From Chionomys nivalis (taxonomy: Eukaryota; Chordata; Mammalia; Rodentia; Cricetidae), in assembly GCF_950005125.1 (NCBI RefSeq), contig NC_080095.1, positions 7,535,701-7,599,700 of the forward strand: a DNA stretch of 64,000 bases, read 5' to 3'. This document shows, piece after piece, positions 49,500-61,068 of this stretch. The notes below the pieces were generated by a model, which saw nothing but the letters and a program-made list of their open reading frames with translations, did no database searches and had not been told where the DNA came from. The position numbers and the translations under genes are program-made. Within the stretch, counting starts at the first letter, position 1, and every line of letters starts with the position of its first letter.

Positions 49500-50170
49500 A
49501 TTCACTATTCAGCACCAGTTCATGTTTCAAAATTCCTGTCTCTTGTTTTCTCCTTCTGCTTTCATTAATCTGTATTTTTACTATATCCTCCACCTTAATT
49601 CCTCAGATCATATGGGCACATTTCTACTCTCTTGGCTTTTACAAAATATATCCACAAAACATAATATTCAAGTCTATGAACCAATTATGAGAAAGAATAC
49701 GAACCATTTGCCTTTTTAGATCTGGGTGTCCGCACTCATCATATTTATTCTTGCTTCATCCATTTACCTATAGGTTTGATCATTCATGCTTTAGCAGTGA
49801 TTAATATTCCATTGCCGTAGTATTCCACATTTTTGTTATATATTCATCCTTTGTTTGAAATATAGGTTGATTACATAACCCAGCTGCTGCGAATTGAGAA
49901 GCAATGAACATGGGTGTGTTAATGTCTTTATAAGATGTAGCATTATTGAAAGTATGCTTAAAGAACTTATGCCTTGGGCTCCGTCTAGTTTTATTTATCA
50001 GTTTTTAGTAGAAAAACAAAACTTATTTTCAAAATCACTACACTAGTTTATACTCCCATTCTGGGTGAGTAAGAATTACCCTCTTCCTGCATCCAAGCCT
50101 GCATTTGTTACAATTATTTATTGCTTATGATCATTTTTATTGAGGTAAAAATATAGCACTGAAGTTGTTT
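49500..50170 (-). mobile_element. Ancient L1 remnant of block C
   Basis: Very diverged minus-strand L1 ORF2 3' sequence, the counterpart of 28450-29225 in block B. No frame is open. Confidence 0.6.
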
Positions 50171-51903
50171 TAATGTACATTTCACTGTTAAGAGGGTGGT
50201 TGCAGAACATAGAGAAACCAACCTTGAACTGAGCAGGCAACTCTCTCTGCTGACTAGGATTCCTAGTGCAGGACAATGTCATGCAGCCTGCTGTGAGATA
50301 AAATATTTCAATGATGATCCACAGTACTAGACCATCTAGTTCACAATACCAGCCTTCCAGGGAGATACACCCACTATTTCCTGTCTTTTACGTACTGTCC
50401 ATGTGCTTTATAATAGTATTTGTGACTTGTGACATAGGCAATATTTATCCCAGTAAGCATGTTCAAAAATCCACAGCTAGGGATGACATAGCCCTAGTAA
50501 CTGTAGTTGTATTGCTAATGGTCATATTGTGAAACTGCCTCATAAACACTTATGTTTATAGCCAATAAAGTAATTTTGCTCTTAGCCTTGATCACAGAAG
50601 CTTCTGTGTGCTGTGTAATGATTAATGCAGAAGTTCATGATTGGTCAAAATGATGAGCATGAATGACTGTGTACTCAACCAAAGGAGAAACATCTGTATC
50701 AACCTCCCATTCAAAGCTCAAGGACCATCACAAAAGAGGGACTGGGAAGAATGTAATACTCAGAATATGAGGTGGATAGACAAGAAAAAGGACCTTAAGA
50801 GCTTGAAATGGTGATTGTACACATGAAGTCACAGCAGCTACAGTTACCAACAAACATTGAAAAATCTAGCCATTCGTAATACAGGATGAGATCCCATGAA
50901 ATATCAACACTGGCAAGCTTAGCAATATCAGTTCAATCCCTTGGGCCCACATGGTAGAATACAAGAATTGAATTTCCTAAGTTGTCCTGTGATGATCACA
51001 AATACCACTGTGGTCATGTATACCCTGTTATGAGCACTAAAAATAGGATAATATTTAATAAAACATTACAACACAGATGGGGAAGGACTCCTGAGGACAC
51101 AAACCAAGCTTTGCATTTATTGCCATTTGGTACCTGATGAGTAAAATGTAATCATTTTCTTTGGAATGCTTCTGGAGTTTCCTATGTACTAGGGAATGAC
51201 ACACTTATGAGTATATAGATAATATGAACTGTATTCACTGTGTGCGGGTCATAATATCTGTGTTTCAGAGATATTTTCTAATTAATATGGTTATTTCTAG
51301 TTTCATCAATTTTCCTAATAGTTTCCTTATTCCTTCCATATGAAAAGCTTCTACTGTGTTGTGTATATAGCAATATTTTCTTGATAGAGTTATGTTGAAA
51401 GACATGTTTATTTTCATAATTTAGTTATTGTATATTGCTGCAATAAACATTAATTTCTGAATATTTTAACAATAATATTTAAAATAATATAAAATAATGA
51501 AAATAACAATATTTCTGAGGTTACTTTTGGTCATTTCAGTCAGTTTTAAGTATAAGACCTGCTGTGAAGGAAACTGTTATTAGTATTGAAAGGAGTTGTA
51601 AATTCTCATAATTAGCAGGTTTTGAAATTTTCAGTCACCACCAACATGAACACAAGCACCTGCTGTAAATCCATCTGAGTACCTGTCACAAAGTGGAGCA
51701 AATTCCTCAGAACAGAAATCAATTGAAAAGTTAATCCTTGATGTTACACACACATGGGGCTGTCCATAACTTAGGGAAGGTGTATCAGATGTATTTCCTC
51801 GGAGGAATTATTACATGGAGCTCTACATTCTGCTGTCTGTCCCACATATCCTCTATCTGCTTCTTTTATAGCTGAACTAGGTTCTTCTCTAAACATTTCC
51901 CTG

Positions 51904-51920
51904 CTCATGAATATGCAAAT
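51904..51920 (+). promoter_or_regulatory. IGHV promoter heptamer plus octamer (V5)
   Basis: CTCATGA (51904-51910), two bases, then ATGCAAAT (51913-51920), identical in layout to V1 and 98 bp before the V5 ATG. The promoter therefore looks intact although the V exon is broken. Confidence 0.92.
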
Positions 51921-52018
51921 TACCAGAGTCTACTGTGGTAAATACACTGATGTTTACAGGCCAGGACAATCTATGGTCAGTATCTTCGCACAGTCACTGA
52001 ACACACAAAGTCTTCACA

Positions 52019-52452
52019 ATGAATTGGAGCTGGATCATTCTCTTTCTTATGTCAGTAACTACAAGTAACAGCCTTTCAAAGTTCAAAATCCTACTAAGGA
52101 ACAGTACTGAGGTAACAATGATACCTACTCTGTCTTTGTCTCTGCAGGTGTAGAATCCCAGGTCCAGCTGCTGCAGTCTGAAGCTGAGCTAGGGAAACCA
52201 GGGTTCTCAGTGAAGCTGTCCTGCAAGGCTTCAGGCTATACCTTCACTGACTATACGATGAACTGGGTGAAGCAGAGGCCTGGACAGGGACTGAAGTAGA
52301 TTGGAAGGATTTATCATGCAAGTGGTAGTACTGACTATGCTCAGAAGTTCCATGGAAAGGCCACACTATCTGTAGACAAATCCTCCAGCACATCCTACAT
52401 GGAACTCAGCATACTGACATCTGAGGACTCAGCAGTCTATTACTGTGCAAGA
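52019..52452 (+). pseudogene. IGHV1: Immunoglobulin heavy variable segment V5, IGHV1-like, one nonsense codon
   Basis: Exon 1 (52019-52064) gives MNWSWIILFLMSVTT, the intron is 52065-52147, and exon 2 is 52148-52452. The domain runs QVQLLQSEAELGKPGFSVKL, then SCKASGYTFTDYTMNWVKQRPGQG, to AVYYC-A-R. The codon for the FR2 tryptophan of the LEWIG motif is TAG (52297-52299), a single G-to-A change from TGG. The preceding residue is K instead of E. No other stop or shift is seen, and promoter, splice sites and RSS look usable. It is a very young pseudogene or an allele that may be intact in other animals. Confidence 0.92.
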
Positions 52453-52490
52453 CACAGTGTTGCAACCACGTCCTGAGTGTGTCAGAAACC
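52453..52490 (+). other. V5 recombination signal sequence
   Basis: Heptamer CACAGTG (52453-52459), a 22-bp spacer and nonamer TCAGAAACC (52482-52490), equal in strength to V1. Non-productive rearrangement is therefore still possible. Confidence 0.92.
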
Positions 52491-54225
52491 CTGGAGAAGC
52501 AGGAAGTTGCCCTGGGACTGAAATGACAGAGAAGATTGACTTGAAGACTTTCACAAAAATAATTATCCTGAGTATCTTTTTATCTATCATTTCAGACAGT
52601 CTCACAGGGTCTTTACAAACATTCCAAACTTGCAACTATAATTAAAGTGATGCTGATTTAGGATGCCCTAGTGTTCACCATGCCTTGGCAGTATGTTTAC
52701 CACTAACCACCTATATTGCTATGTTTCTTCCTTAATGATAAACTAAAACCTGAAAACTGATTATGCATCGTGACACAAATCTCTGGATTCTAAGGGGGTG
52801 GGATTTTTTGAAGTAGCTTTTAATAAACTAAAATATTAATATAACCTGTACAGTCCAAATATTAACATCTGGTTAAACAAGTCTTTTCATAATCTTAAAT
52901 GTCACATATCCTCTCCAGTGTTGAGTTAACTCTGACTTTATGGTCCAGCGTAAGTTCCAGTCTTTTAAAATATGAGATACATATTAATATGCACTGCCAC
53001 ACAAGTTTAATTCCTCTAAGAAGGTAAAGAGTATTATTGAATTATTTTTCACAAAAATCATTAATCAAGTCAATGCATGTACATGTTAATTGATGTACAT
53101 GCATTGACATCATTAATTGTGGTTCTGAGACACAAATTATTCTTTTGTCCCATATTGACTTCCTTCCCAGTATCTGAAAGCTGCCCCCAAACTCTTAAGC
53201 CTTTTTAGAACATGTATCAGAATGCTACATTATTAGCATTCACAGGACACTGGATACTTTTTTAATTAAGATTTCTGCCTCCTCCCCGTTTCCCATTTCC
53301 CTCCCCCTCCTCCCACATATTGCCCCTCCCCCCACTCCCTTACCCCCTCCTCTCCCCCTCCACCCACTCCATTCCCCCTCCCTCTTGGTACTGAAGAACA
53401 GTCCAGATACCCTGTATTGCGGTAAGTCCAAGGTCCTCCCTCGTCGATCTAGGTCCAAAAAGGTGAGCATCCAAACAGGCTAGGCTCCCACAAAGCCAGT
53501 TCATGTATTAGGATCAAAACCAAGTGCCATTGTCCTTGGCTTCTCATCAGCCTTCATTGTCCGCCATTTTCAGAGAGTCGGGTTTCATCTCATGCTTATT
53601 CAGTCCCAGTCCAGCTGTCCTTGGTGAACTTCCAATTGATCAGTTCCACTGTCACAGTGGGTGGGTGCACCCCTCGTGGTCCTGACTTGCTTGCTCATGT
53701 TCTCCCTCCTTCTGCTTCTCATTTGAACCTTAAGAGCTCAGTCCATTGCTCCAATTTGGGTCTCTGTCTCTATCTCGATCCATCGCCAGATGAAGGTTCT
53801 AAGGTGATATGCAAGATATTCATCAGTATAGGATAGGGTCATTTCAGGTTCCCTCTCCTCAGTTGCCCAAGGTACTAGATGGGAACATCTCCCTGGACAC
53901 CTGCAAGCCCTTCAAGAGTCAAGTCTCTTGCCAACCCTAAGATGGCTCCCTTAATTAGGATATATATTTCTCTGCTCCCTTATCCACCCTTCCTATATCC
54001 CAATCATCCCATTTCCCCAAGCTCCCCCCATCCTTCCCTTCTCACATTTCTCACCCAATATCCCCTTAGCCCCATGCCACCTCACCCGTAAGTTCTCAGT
54101 TTTTGCCCGGCAATCTTGTCTACTTCCCCTATCCAAAGGATGACTATACATTTTTCTTTGGGTTTACCTTCTTATTCAGCTTCTCTAGGATCACAAATTA
54201 TATGCTCAATGGCCTTTATTTATGG

Positions 54226-57200
54226 CTAGAAACCAATTATGAGTGAGTACATCCCATGTTCCTCTTTTTGGGTCTGGGATACCTCACTCAGGATAGTGTT
54301 TTCTATTTCCATCCATTTGCATGCAAAATTCACGATGTCATTTTTTATTACCGCTGAGTAGTACCCTAATATGTATATATTCCACACTTTCTTCATCCAT
54401 TCTTCCATTGAAGGGCATTTATTTTGTTTCCAGGTTCTGGCTATTACAAACAATGCTGCTATGAACATAGGTGAACAAATGCTTTTGTTATATGATAGGG
54501 CATCTCAAGATGTCCCAAGAGTGATCTTACTGGATCTTGGGGTAGGTAGATCCCAAATTTCCTGAGAAATCACCACACTGATTTCCAAATTGGTTGCACA
54601 AGTTTGCATTCCCACCAGCAATCGATGAATGTGCCCCTTACTCCACAACCTCTAGAGCAAAGGCTATCATTGGTGTTTTTGATTTTAGCCATTCTGACAG
54701 GTGTAAGAAGGTATCTCAAAGTTGTTTTAATTTGCATTTCCCTTATCGCTAAGGAGGTTGAGTATGACCTTAAGTGTCTTTTGGCCATTTGAATTTCTTC
54801 TGTTGAGAATTCTCTGTTCAGTTCAGTTCAGTTCAGTGCCCCATTTTTTAATTGGGTTCATTAGCATTTTAAAGTCTAGTTTCTTGAGTTCTTTATATAT
54901 TTTGGAGATCAGACCTTTGTCTGTTGCAGGGTTGGTGAAGATCTTCTCCCAGTCAGTGGGTTGCCTTTTTGTCTTAGTGACAGTGTCCTTTGCTTTACAG
55001 AAACTTCTCAGTTCCGGAGGTCCCATTTATTCAATGTTGTCCTTAATGTCTGTGCTGCTGGGAATATACATAGGAAGTGATCTCCTGTGCCCATATCTTG
55101 TAGAGTACTTTCCACTTTTTTCTATCAGGTTCAGTGTGTTCAGACTGATATTGAGGTCTTTAATCCATTTGGACTTGAGTTTTGTGCATGACGATAGATA
55201 TGGATCTATTTTCATTCTTCTACAGGTTGACAACCAGTACTGCCAGCACCATTTGTTGAAGATGATTTCTTCCTTCCATTGAATATTTTTAGCTCCTTTA
55301 TCAAAAATGAGGTGTTCATAGGTTTGTGGGATAAAATCACGGTCTTCTACTCGATTCCATTGATCGACTTTTCTGTTTTTATGCCAATATCAAGCTGATT
55401 TCAATACTGAAGCTCTGTAATAGAGTTGGTGATGCCTCCAGACAATCCTTTATTGTTTAAGATTGTTTTTGCTATCCTGGGATTTTTGTTTTTCCATATG
55501 AAGTTGATTAATGTCTTCTCAAGATCTGTGAAGAATTTTGATGGGATTTTATAGGGATTGCATTGAATCTATAAATTACCCTTGGTAGAATTGCCATTTT
55601 TATTATGTTGATATACCCAATCCAAGAGCAAGGGAGATCTTTCCATTTTCTGGTATCCTCTTCAATTTCTTTCTTCAAAGACTTAAAGTTCTTGTCAAAT
55701 AGATCCTTCACTTCCTTGTTTAGAGTTACCCCCAAGATATTTTGTGCTATTTGTGGCTATCGCAAAGGTTGATGCTTCTCTGATTTCCCTCTCTGCTTCC
55801 TTATTCTTTGTTTAGAGTAGGGCAACTGATTTTTTGGAATTCATCTTGTATCCTGCCATGCTACTAAAGGTGTTTATCAGCTGTAGGAGTTCTTTGCTGG
55901 AGTATTTGTGGTTGCTTATGTACACTATCATATCATCTGTAAATAATGAAAGTTTAACTTCTTCCTTTCCAATTTGAATCCCTTTGATCCCCTTATGTTG
56001 TCTTATTGCTATCACTAGAACTTCAATCACTATATGGAAGAGGTATGGAGAGAGTGGACAGCCTTGTCATATTCTTGATTTTAGTGGGATGGCTATGAGT
56101 TTTTCTCCATTTAATTTGATGTTATCTGTTGGCTTGCTATAAATAGCTTTTATTATAGTTATGTACGACCCTTGTATCCCTAATCTCTCTAAGACCTTTA
56201 TCATAAAGGGATGTTGAATTTTGTCCAATGCTTTTTCAGCATCTAATGAAATGATCATATGGTTTTTTTCTTTCAGTTTATTTATATGATGGATTACCTT
56301 GATAGCTTTTTGTATGTTGAACCAGCCCTACATCCCTTGGATAAAGCCTACTAGATCATAATGGATAATTTTTTAATGTGTTTTTGGATTTGGTTTGCCA
56401 GTATTTTATTGAGGATTTTCACATTGATGTTCATGAGTGAGATTGGCCTGTAGTTCTCTTTCTTGGTTGTGTCTTTGTGTAGTTTTGTTATTAGAGTAAC
56501 TGCAGCTTCATAAAAGGAATTTGGCAATGACTTCTCTGTTCCTATCTTATGAAATACATTAAGGAGTATAGGTATTAGATCTTCTTGGAAGTTCTGGTAG
56601 AATTCTGCATTGAAGCCGTCTGGTCCTGGGCTTTTTTGGTAGGGAGGTTTTTTATAACAACTTCTATTTCTTCGTGACTAATAGGTCTATTTAGATTGTT
56701 CACCTGGTTCTGGTTTAAGTTTGGTATATGGTACTTATCTAAAATATTGTCCATTTCTTTTACATTTTCCAATTTTGTGACATACAGCCTTTTGTAGTAA
56801 GATCTAATGATTCTCCCAATTTCCTCTGTGTCTGTGGTTATGTCTCCCTTTTCATTTCTGATCTTGTTAATTTGTGTGTTTTCTCTCCGCCGTTTGATTA
56901 GTTTGGATAGCGGTTTATCAATCTTGTTGATTTTCTCTAAGAACCAGCTTTTTGTTTCTTTGATTCTTTGGATTGTTTTCTGTGTTTCTGTTTTGTTGAT
57001 TTCAGCCCTCAGGTTGATTATTTCCAGTCTTCTACTTCTCCTAGGTTAGTCTGCTTCTTTCTTTTCTAGAGCTTTCAGGTGGGCTGTTAAGTCTGCAATG
57101 TGTGCTTTCTCTGTTTTCTTTAAGTGGGCACTTTGTGCTGTGAACTTTCCTCTTAGGACTGCTTTCATAGTGTCCCATAGGTTTGAGTATGTTGAGTCTT

Positions 57201-58062
57201 CGTTTTCATTGAATTCAAGAAAGACTTTATTTTCTTTATTTCTTCCTTGATCCAGGTGTGGTTCAGTAGTTGACTGTCCAGTTTCCATGAGTTTGTAGGC
57301 TTTCTGTGGGTAGCATTATTGTTGAATTCTAACTTTAATCCATGGTGATCTGATAAGACACGGGTGGTTACTAATATTTTTTTGTAACTGTGTAAGTTTG
57401 CTTTGTTACCAAGTATGTGGTCTATTTTCGAGAAGGTTCAATGAGGTGCAGAGAAGAAGGTATATTCTTTCCTATTTGGGTGGAATGTTCTATAGATGTC
57501 TGTTAAGTCCATTTGATTCATTAGCTCCCTTAATCCTCTTATTTCTCTGTTAGGTTTCTCTCTGACTGACCTGTCCATTCGTGAGAGAGGAGTGTTGAAA
57601 TCTCCTACTATTAGTGTGTGTGGTTTGATGTCTGCCTTGAGTTTTAGTAATGTTTCTTTTACATAAGTGGGTGCTTTATATTAGGGGCATAGATATTCAG
57701 GATTGAGACTTCATCCTCCTGAATTGTTTTTGTTATGAGTAAAAAATGTCCCTCTCCATCTCTTCTGATTGATTTTAGTTTGAAGTCAACTTTGTTAGAA
57801 AATAGTATGGCCACACCTGCTTGTTTCTTAGTTCCATTTGCTTGATAAACCTTCTCCCAGTCCTTTACTCTAGTAGATGTCTTTCTTTGTGGTTGAGGTG
57901 TGTTTCTTGTAAACAACAGAATGTTGGATCCTGTTTTCGTATCCAAGCTCTTAGCCTGTGCCTCTTTATACATGAGTTTAATCCATTGATATTAAGTGAT
58001 ATTAATGACCAGTCGTTGTTTACTCCAGTCTTTCTTTCTTTCTTTCTTTGTTTCTTTGTTTC

Positions 58063-58096
<34 letters not shown>

Positions 58097-58134
58097 CCTT
58101 CCTTCCTTCCTTCCTTCCTTCCTTCCTTCCTTTT

Positions 58135-58198
<64 letters not shown>

Positions 58199-58200
58199 TT
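54226..58200 (-). pseudogene. L1 ORF2, many breaks
   Basis: Pieces of the L1 endonuclease and reverse transcriptase are recognisable: 57659-57973 (endonuclease middle), 56575-56772 (early RT), 56067-56258 (SLDAEKALDKIQHPFM), 55812-56030 and 55508-55735. The ORF2 end follows at 54823-55026 and 54226-54468 (EEWMKKVWNIYILGYYSAV). In 55812-56030 the FADD aspartate motif reads FTDD. Many stops and shifts lie between the pieces. It is not functional. Confidence 0.9.
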
Positions 58201-58202
58201 TT
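58028..58202 (+). repeat. (TTTC)n / (TTCC)n microsatellite in an L1
   Basis: About 175 bp of TTTC and TTTG units, then TTCC units, then pure TTTC. It lies at the ORF1-ORF2 junction of the minus-strand L1. The sister L1 has only a short TTTC seed there (45246-45259), so the expansion happened after insertion. The open frames across it encode only phenylalanine/serine or lysine/glutamate runs and are not genes. Confidence 0.95.
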
Positions 58203-58256
58203 CTTGTAGTAGAGTTTGTGTGTTTCCCTTCTTCAAATTGTGCTGGTGAAAGGTCA

Positions 58257-59450
58257 TTAGATGTCTGAGTTATTGTGGGCATTGTTGGACTCCTTGGGTT
58301 GTGATTTTCCTTCAATTACTTTCTGCAAGGCTGGATTTGTGGCTACGTATTGTTTAAATTTGTTTCTATCCTGGAAAATTTTGTTTTCTCCATTTATAGT
58401 GAGCGAAAGCTTGGCTGGGTATAGTAGTCTGGGCTTGCATCCATGGTCTCTTAGTTTCTGCAGTACATCTGTCCAGGACCTTCTGGCTTTCATGGTTTCC
58501 ATAGAGAAGTCAGGTGTAAGTCTGATAGGTTTACCTTTATAGGTAATTTGACCTTTTTCCTTTGCAGCTCTTAATATTCTTTCTTTATTCTGTATATTTT
58601 GTGTTTTTATTATTATATGATGAGGAGAAGTTTTTTTGTTGATCCAATCTATTCGGTGTTATGTATGCTTCTTGGACCTTCAAAGAAATATCTTTCTTAA
58701 GGTTGGTTAAGTTTTCTTCCATAATTTTATTAAATATAGTTAAACATTAAATATAATTTATATAATATAAATATATTAAATATAATATCTAGACCATTGA
58801 GCTGTACTTCTTCCTCTTTTTCTATCCCTTTTATTCTTAGGTTTGGTCTTTTTTATTGTGTCCCAGATTTCCTGAATGTTTTGTGATGAGATTTTGTTGG
58901 TTTTTCTGTTTTCTTTGAACAGTGTGTTTATTTTCTCTATGGTATCTTCAGTGTCTGAGATTCTTTCTTCTATCTCTTGTAATCTGTTGGCAGTACTTGT
59001 CTCAGTAGTTCCTGTTCGTTTACCCAGATTTTCCATCTCCATCCTTCCTTTGGTTTGTGTTTTCTTCATTACTTCCATTTCATTCTTCAAGTCTTGAACC
59101 GTTTCCCTTACCTGTTTGATTCCTTTTTATTGTTTCTCTTGGTTTTCTTGGGTATCTTTGAGATATTTATTCATTTCCTCTTCCTTTTTGTTTGTAATCT
59201 CTAATTGATTATGGCAGTTTTTCACCTCCTGTTTAAGGTCCTCTATTATATAATTCACTTTTGTGTTGAATTCTTCTAATTCTTCTTGAATAGGGTGTAC
59301 AATTCTTATTTCGGGATTCCTGGATTCTGGTGATGTCATGTTGCCTTCCAGGTTGTTGGAGGAATTCTTGCATTGGCTCCTGCCCATCTCTTCCTTCAAA
59401 TGGAGCCAGGAGAGGCCTGGTGTCTTCGTCCAGTGGGTGTATCTCCTCAC
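58257..59450 (-). pseudogene. L1 ORF1, broken
   Basis: Three out-of-frame pieces align with the intact ORF1 at 45311-46414: N-terminus and coiled-coil start (59127-59450), coiled coil (58776-59090) and C-terminal domain (58257-58502, RRSWTDVLQKLRDHGCKPRL). The RRM region is disrupted by the AT-rich insertion at 58735-58790. Confidence 0.9.
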
Positions 59451-59885
59451 TGTAGGAGCAGGAACCGTTCCCTTCCAGATGGACTCCTCAGCAGCAAAAC
59501 AAGGACGCCTGGTAGTTCAATGACCCGTGGTCAAAAGGGAGAATGTGGTAGGTATGGTGGGATCGAGTAGAACACAGGAGACCCTGCAGCACAAGCTGAA
59601 GGTCCCTCTCTCCCTTTCAGGGGTCCTTGAGGCCTGCCTGGTAGGCAGGCACTCACCACTCTGAGTGGGTAGCCTTAGTGTAGGAGCAGGAAACTGTTCC
59701 TCAGTAAAGGACCTTGCAGACAAGGCAGGCTTGGGGGGGGGAGTTGTGTGTAGGAAAGAAAGCCCTGCAGCAGGAGCTGGGGGAGGGGGGTTTGTGCTCT
59801 CTTCCGGGACAGTCAGCCCCTGGATAGCACACATTCACCCATGCAGGTGGAACTCAGCACCTAAACAGGGACGCCTGGTAGCCCC

Positions 59886-60430
59886 AGTGACTACCTTTAT
59901 TATATAGAGTGTTTGGCTTTTTACCTGTTAGAGAGCCACCATCCGTTAACAACACTAAAGAATGGGTTTCATGCAGATGGGAAAATTATATAATGCAGAG
60001 CTCACCATTCATCATTGAAACATCTACTCAATATCATTTTAGACAAAAAAGTCAGTTGTGAGAGCCATGGTTGCGGGACTGTGAACCAATAGGCAAACAT
60101 ATTAGTGGGTTCTTCAAATTTGCAGGTGACACTGTAGATCCACCAGTTCCTAATAAAAAAATGACAACATAAGCTGATATGAAAGACATAACTTGCTTAG
60201 CCTAGATATGGGGGAAATGCCTTGGTCCTGACTCAAAGTGATGTGCCAGACTTTGTTGATTCCCTATAGAAAGCCTTATACTCTCTGAAGAGTGGATGGG
60301 GATTGGGACAAATGTAACGTGGAGGAAGCAGGAGGAGGGAAGAAGAAACTGGGGTTGGTACACAAAATTAGAAAAGATTATTTTAAAAAATAAATAAATA
60401 AGAAAGTTGTGCACAGAGACAGTTAGTATT
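59886..60430 (+). repeat. Block C continuation and old L1 tail
   Basis: 59940-60060 resembles 33340-33450 downstream of V4. 60080-60170 resembles 20160-20230 near V3. The stretch 60225-60415 is an old sense L1 3' UTR ending in an AAAT-type tail. There is no gene. Confidence 0.55.
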
Positions 60431-60739
60431 CTAGTTTCTGATGGGGGCAGGATATTCAGTGCACCTTCTCAGCATCACCTTTATGGTTGACTCTGATGAG
60501 GGTCAGATGGCCCATGAACTATTGACATGTGAGTCACATTAACAAGCCTGGCTGTATTGACATTGTTCTCAGTGATATGGAAGAGATCTTTCTGCACAGG
60601 TGCCCATATGGAACTGAGAATTAATTTCCCTAGACAGATTTAGAACATGGAACTCACCACCCTTTGACTAACACAGAGACATGTTTCCTGGTCTATCTCA
60701 ATCAGATTACTGTTTTGATCTAAAGAATGCCCTTCCTCA

Positions 60740-60760
60740 TTCATGTGCGAATTGCAGAGA
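60740..60760 (+). promoter_or_regulatory. Decayed IGHV promoter (V6)
   Basis: Where other copies have heptamer-octamer, this reads TCATGTGCGAATT; the octamer has lost its match to ATGCAAAT. It is aligned by position with the V3 promoter. Confidence 0.5.
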
Positions 60761-60851
60761 TTATGTTTGTATATATAGTGATGTTCACCTACACCACAGC
60801 ACCACATTTGTACACTCTTGTTCACTGTCCCTGAGAATGCAGGTTCTCAGC

Positions 60852-61068
60852 ATGAACTACAGTTGGATCATTATCTGTCTGGTATCAGTAGCTATAGGCA
60901 AGTGGATACCTAGATCCAGACTTGAGCTTTAAGTAAGAGACTAAAATGACAATAGCATACTTTCCAAAAGTGTCTGTACCTAAGTTAAGTTACAGCAATT
61001 TGGGGCTGAACTTAGGATCCTTGGATGTGTAGGAAAAAGTACTCTGTAGGGATGTTTTACTCATGTAG
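60852..61068 (+). pseudogene. IGHV15: Immunoglobulin heavy variable pseudogene V6, IGHV15-like, truncated
   Basis: Exon 1 (60852-60897) is open and encodes MNYSWIIICLVSVAI. The splice donor reads GC instead of GT (60898-60899). The V exon begins near 60971, but its first mature codon is TAA (60981-60983) where a glutamine codon CAA is expected. The frame after it still resembles an IGHV start. At the end of FR1 it matches V3 (ACTCATGT after the cysteine region) and then stops at 61068, where a T-run and ERV sequence begin. FR2, FR3 and RSS are absent from the window and may lie beyond the ERV. Confidence 0.82.

Larger units (their letters stand above)
47840..53256 (+). repeat. IGHV duplication block C (contains V5)
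   Basis: Third copy of the IGHV1 block. The left part (47880-48370) matches blocks A and B, an old L1 remnant (49500-50170) matches block B, and the V5 flank matches V4 on both sides. The part that should hold the CTCF-like motif is missing between about 48400 and 49300. The block is cut at 53256 by a 6.6-kb L1 and continues at 59886-60070. Confidence 0.68.
53257..59885 (-). mobile_element. Near full-length L1 with internal microsatellites
   Basis: About 6.6 kb on the minus strand. The 3' UTR is 53257-54225, ORF2 54226-58200, ORF1 58257-59450 and the GC-rich 5' UTR 59451-59885. It is close to the copy at 40427-47267 but carries more disabling changes, plus two simple-repeat expansions (58028-58202 and an AT-rich one at 58735-58790). 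It splits duplication block C. Confidence 0.92.

Noticed and set aside
57821..58315. Open frames of 90-142 codons on both strands rich in Phe/Ser or Lys/Glu
   Set aside because: They are translations of the TTTC/TTCC microsatellite inside an L1.
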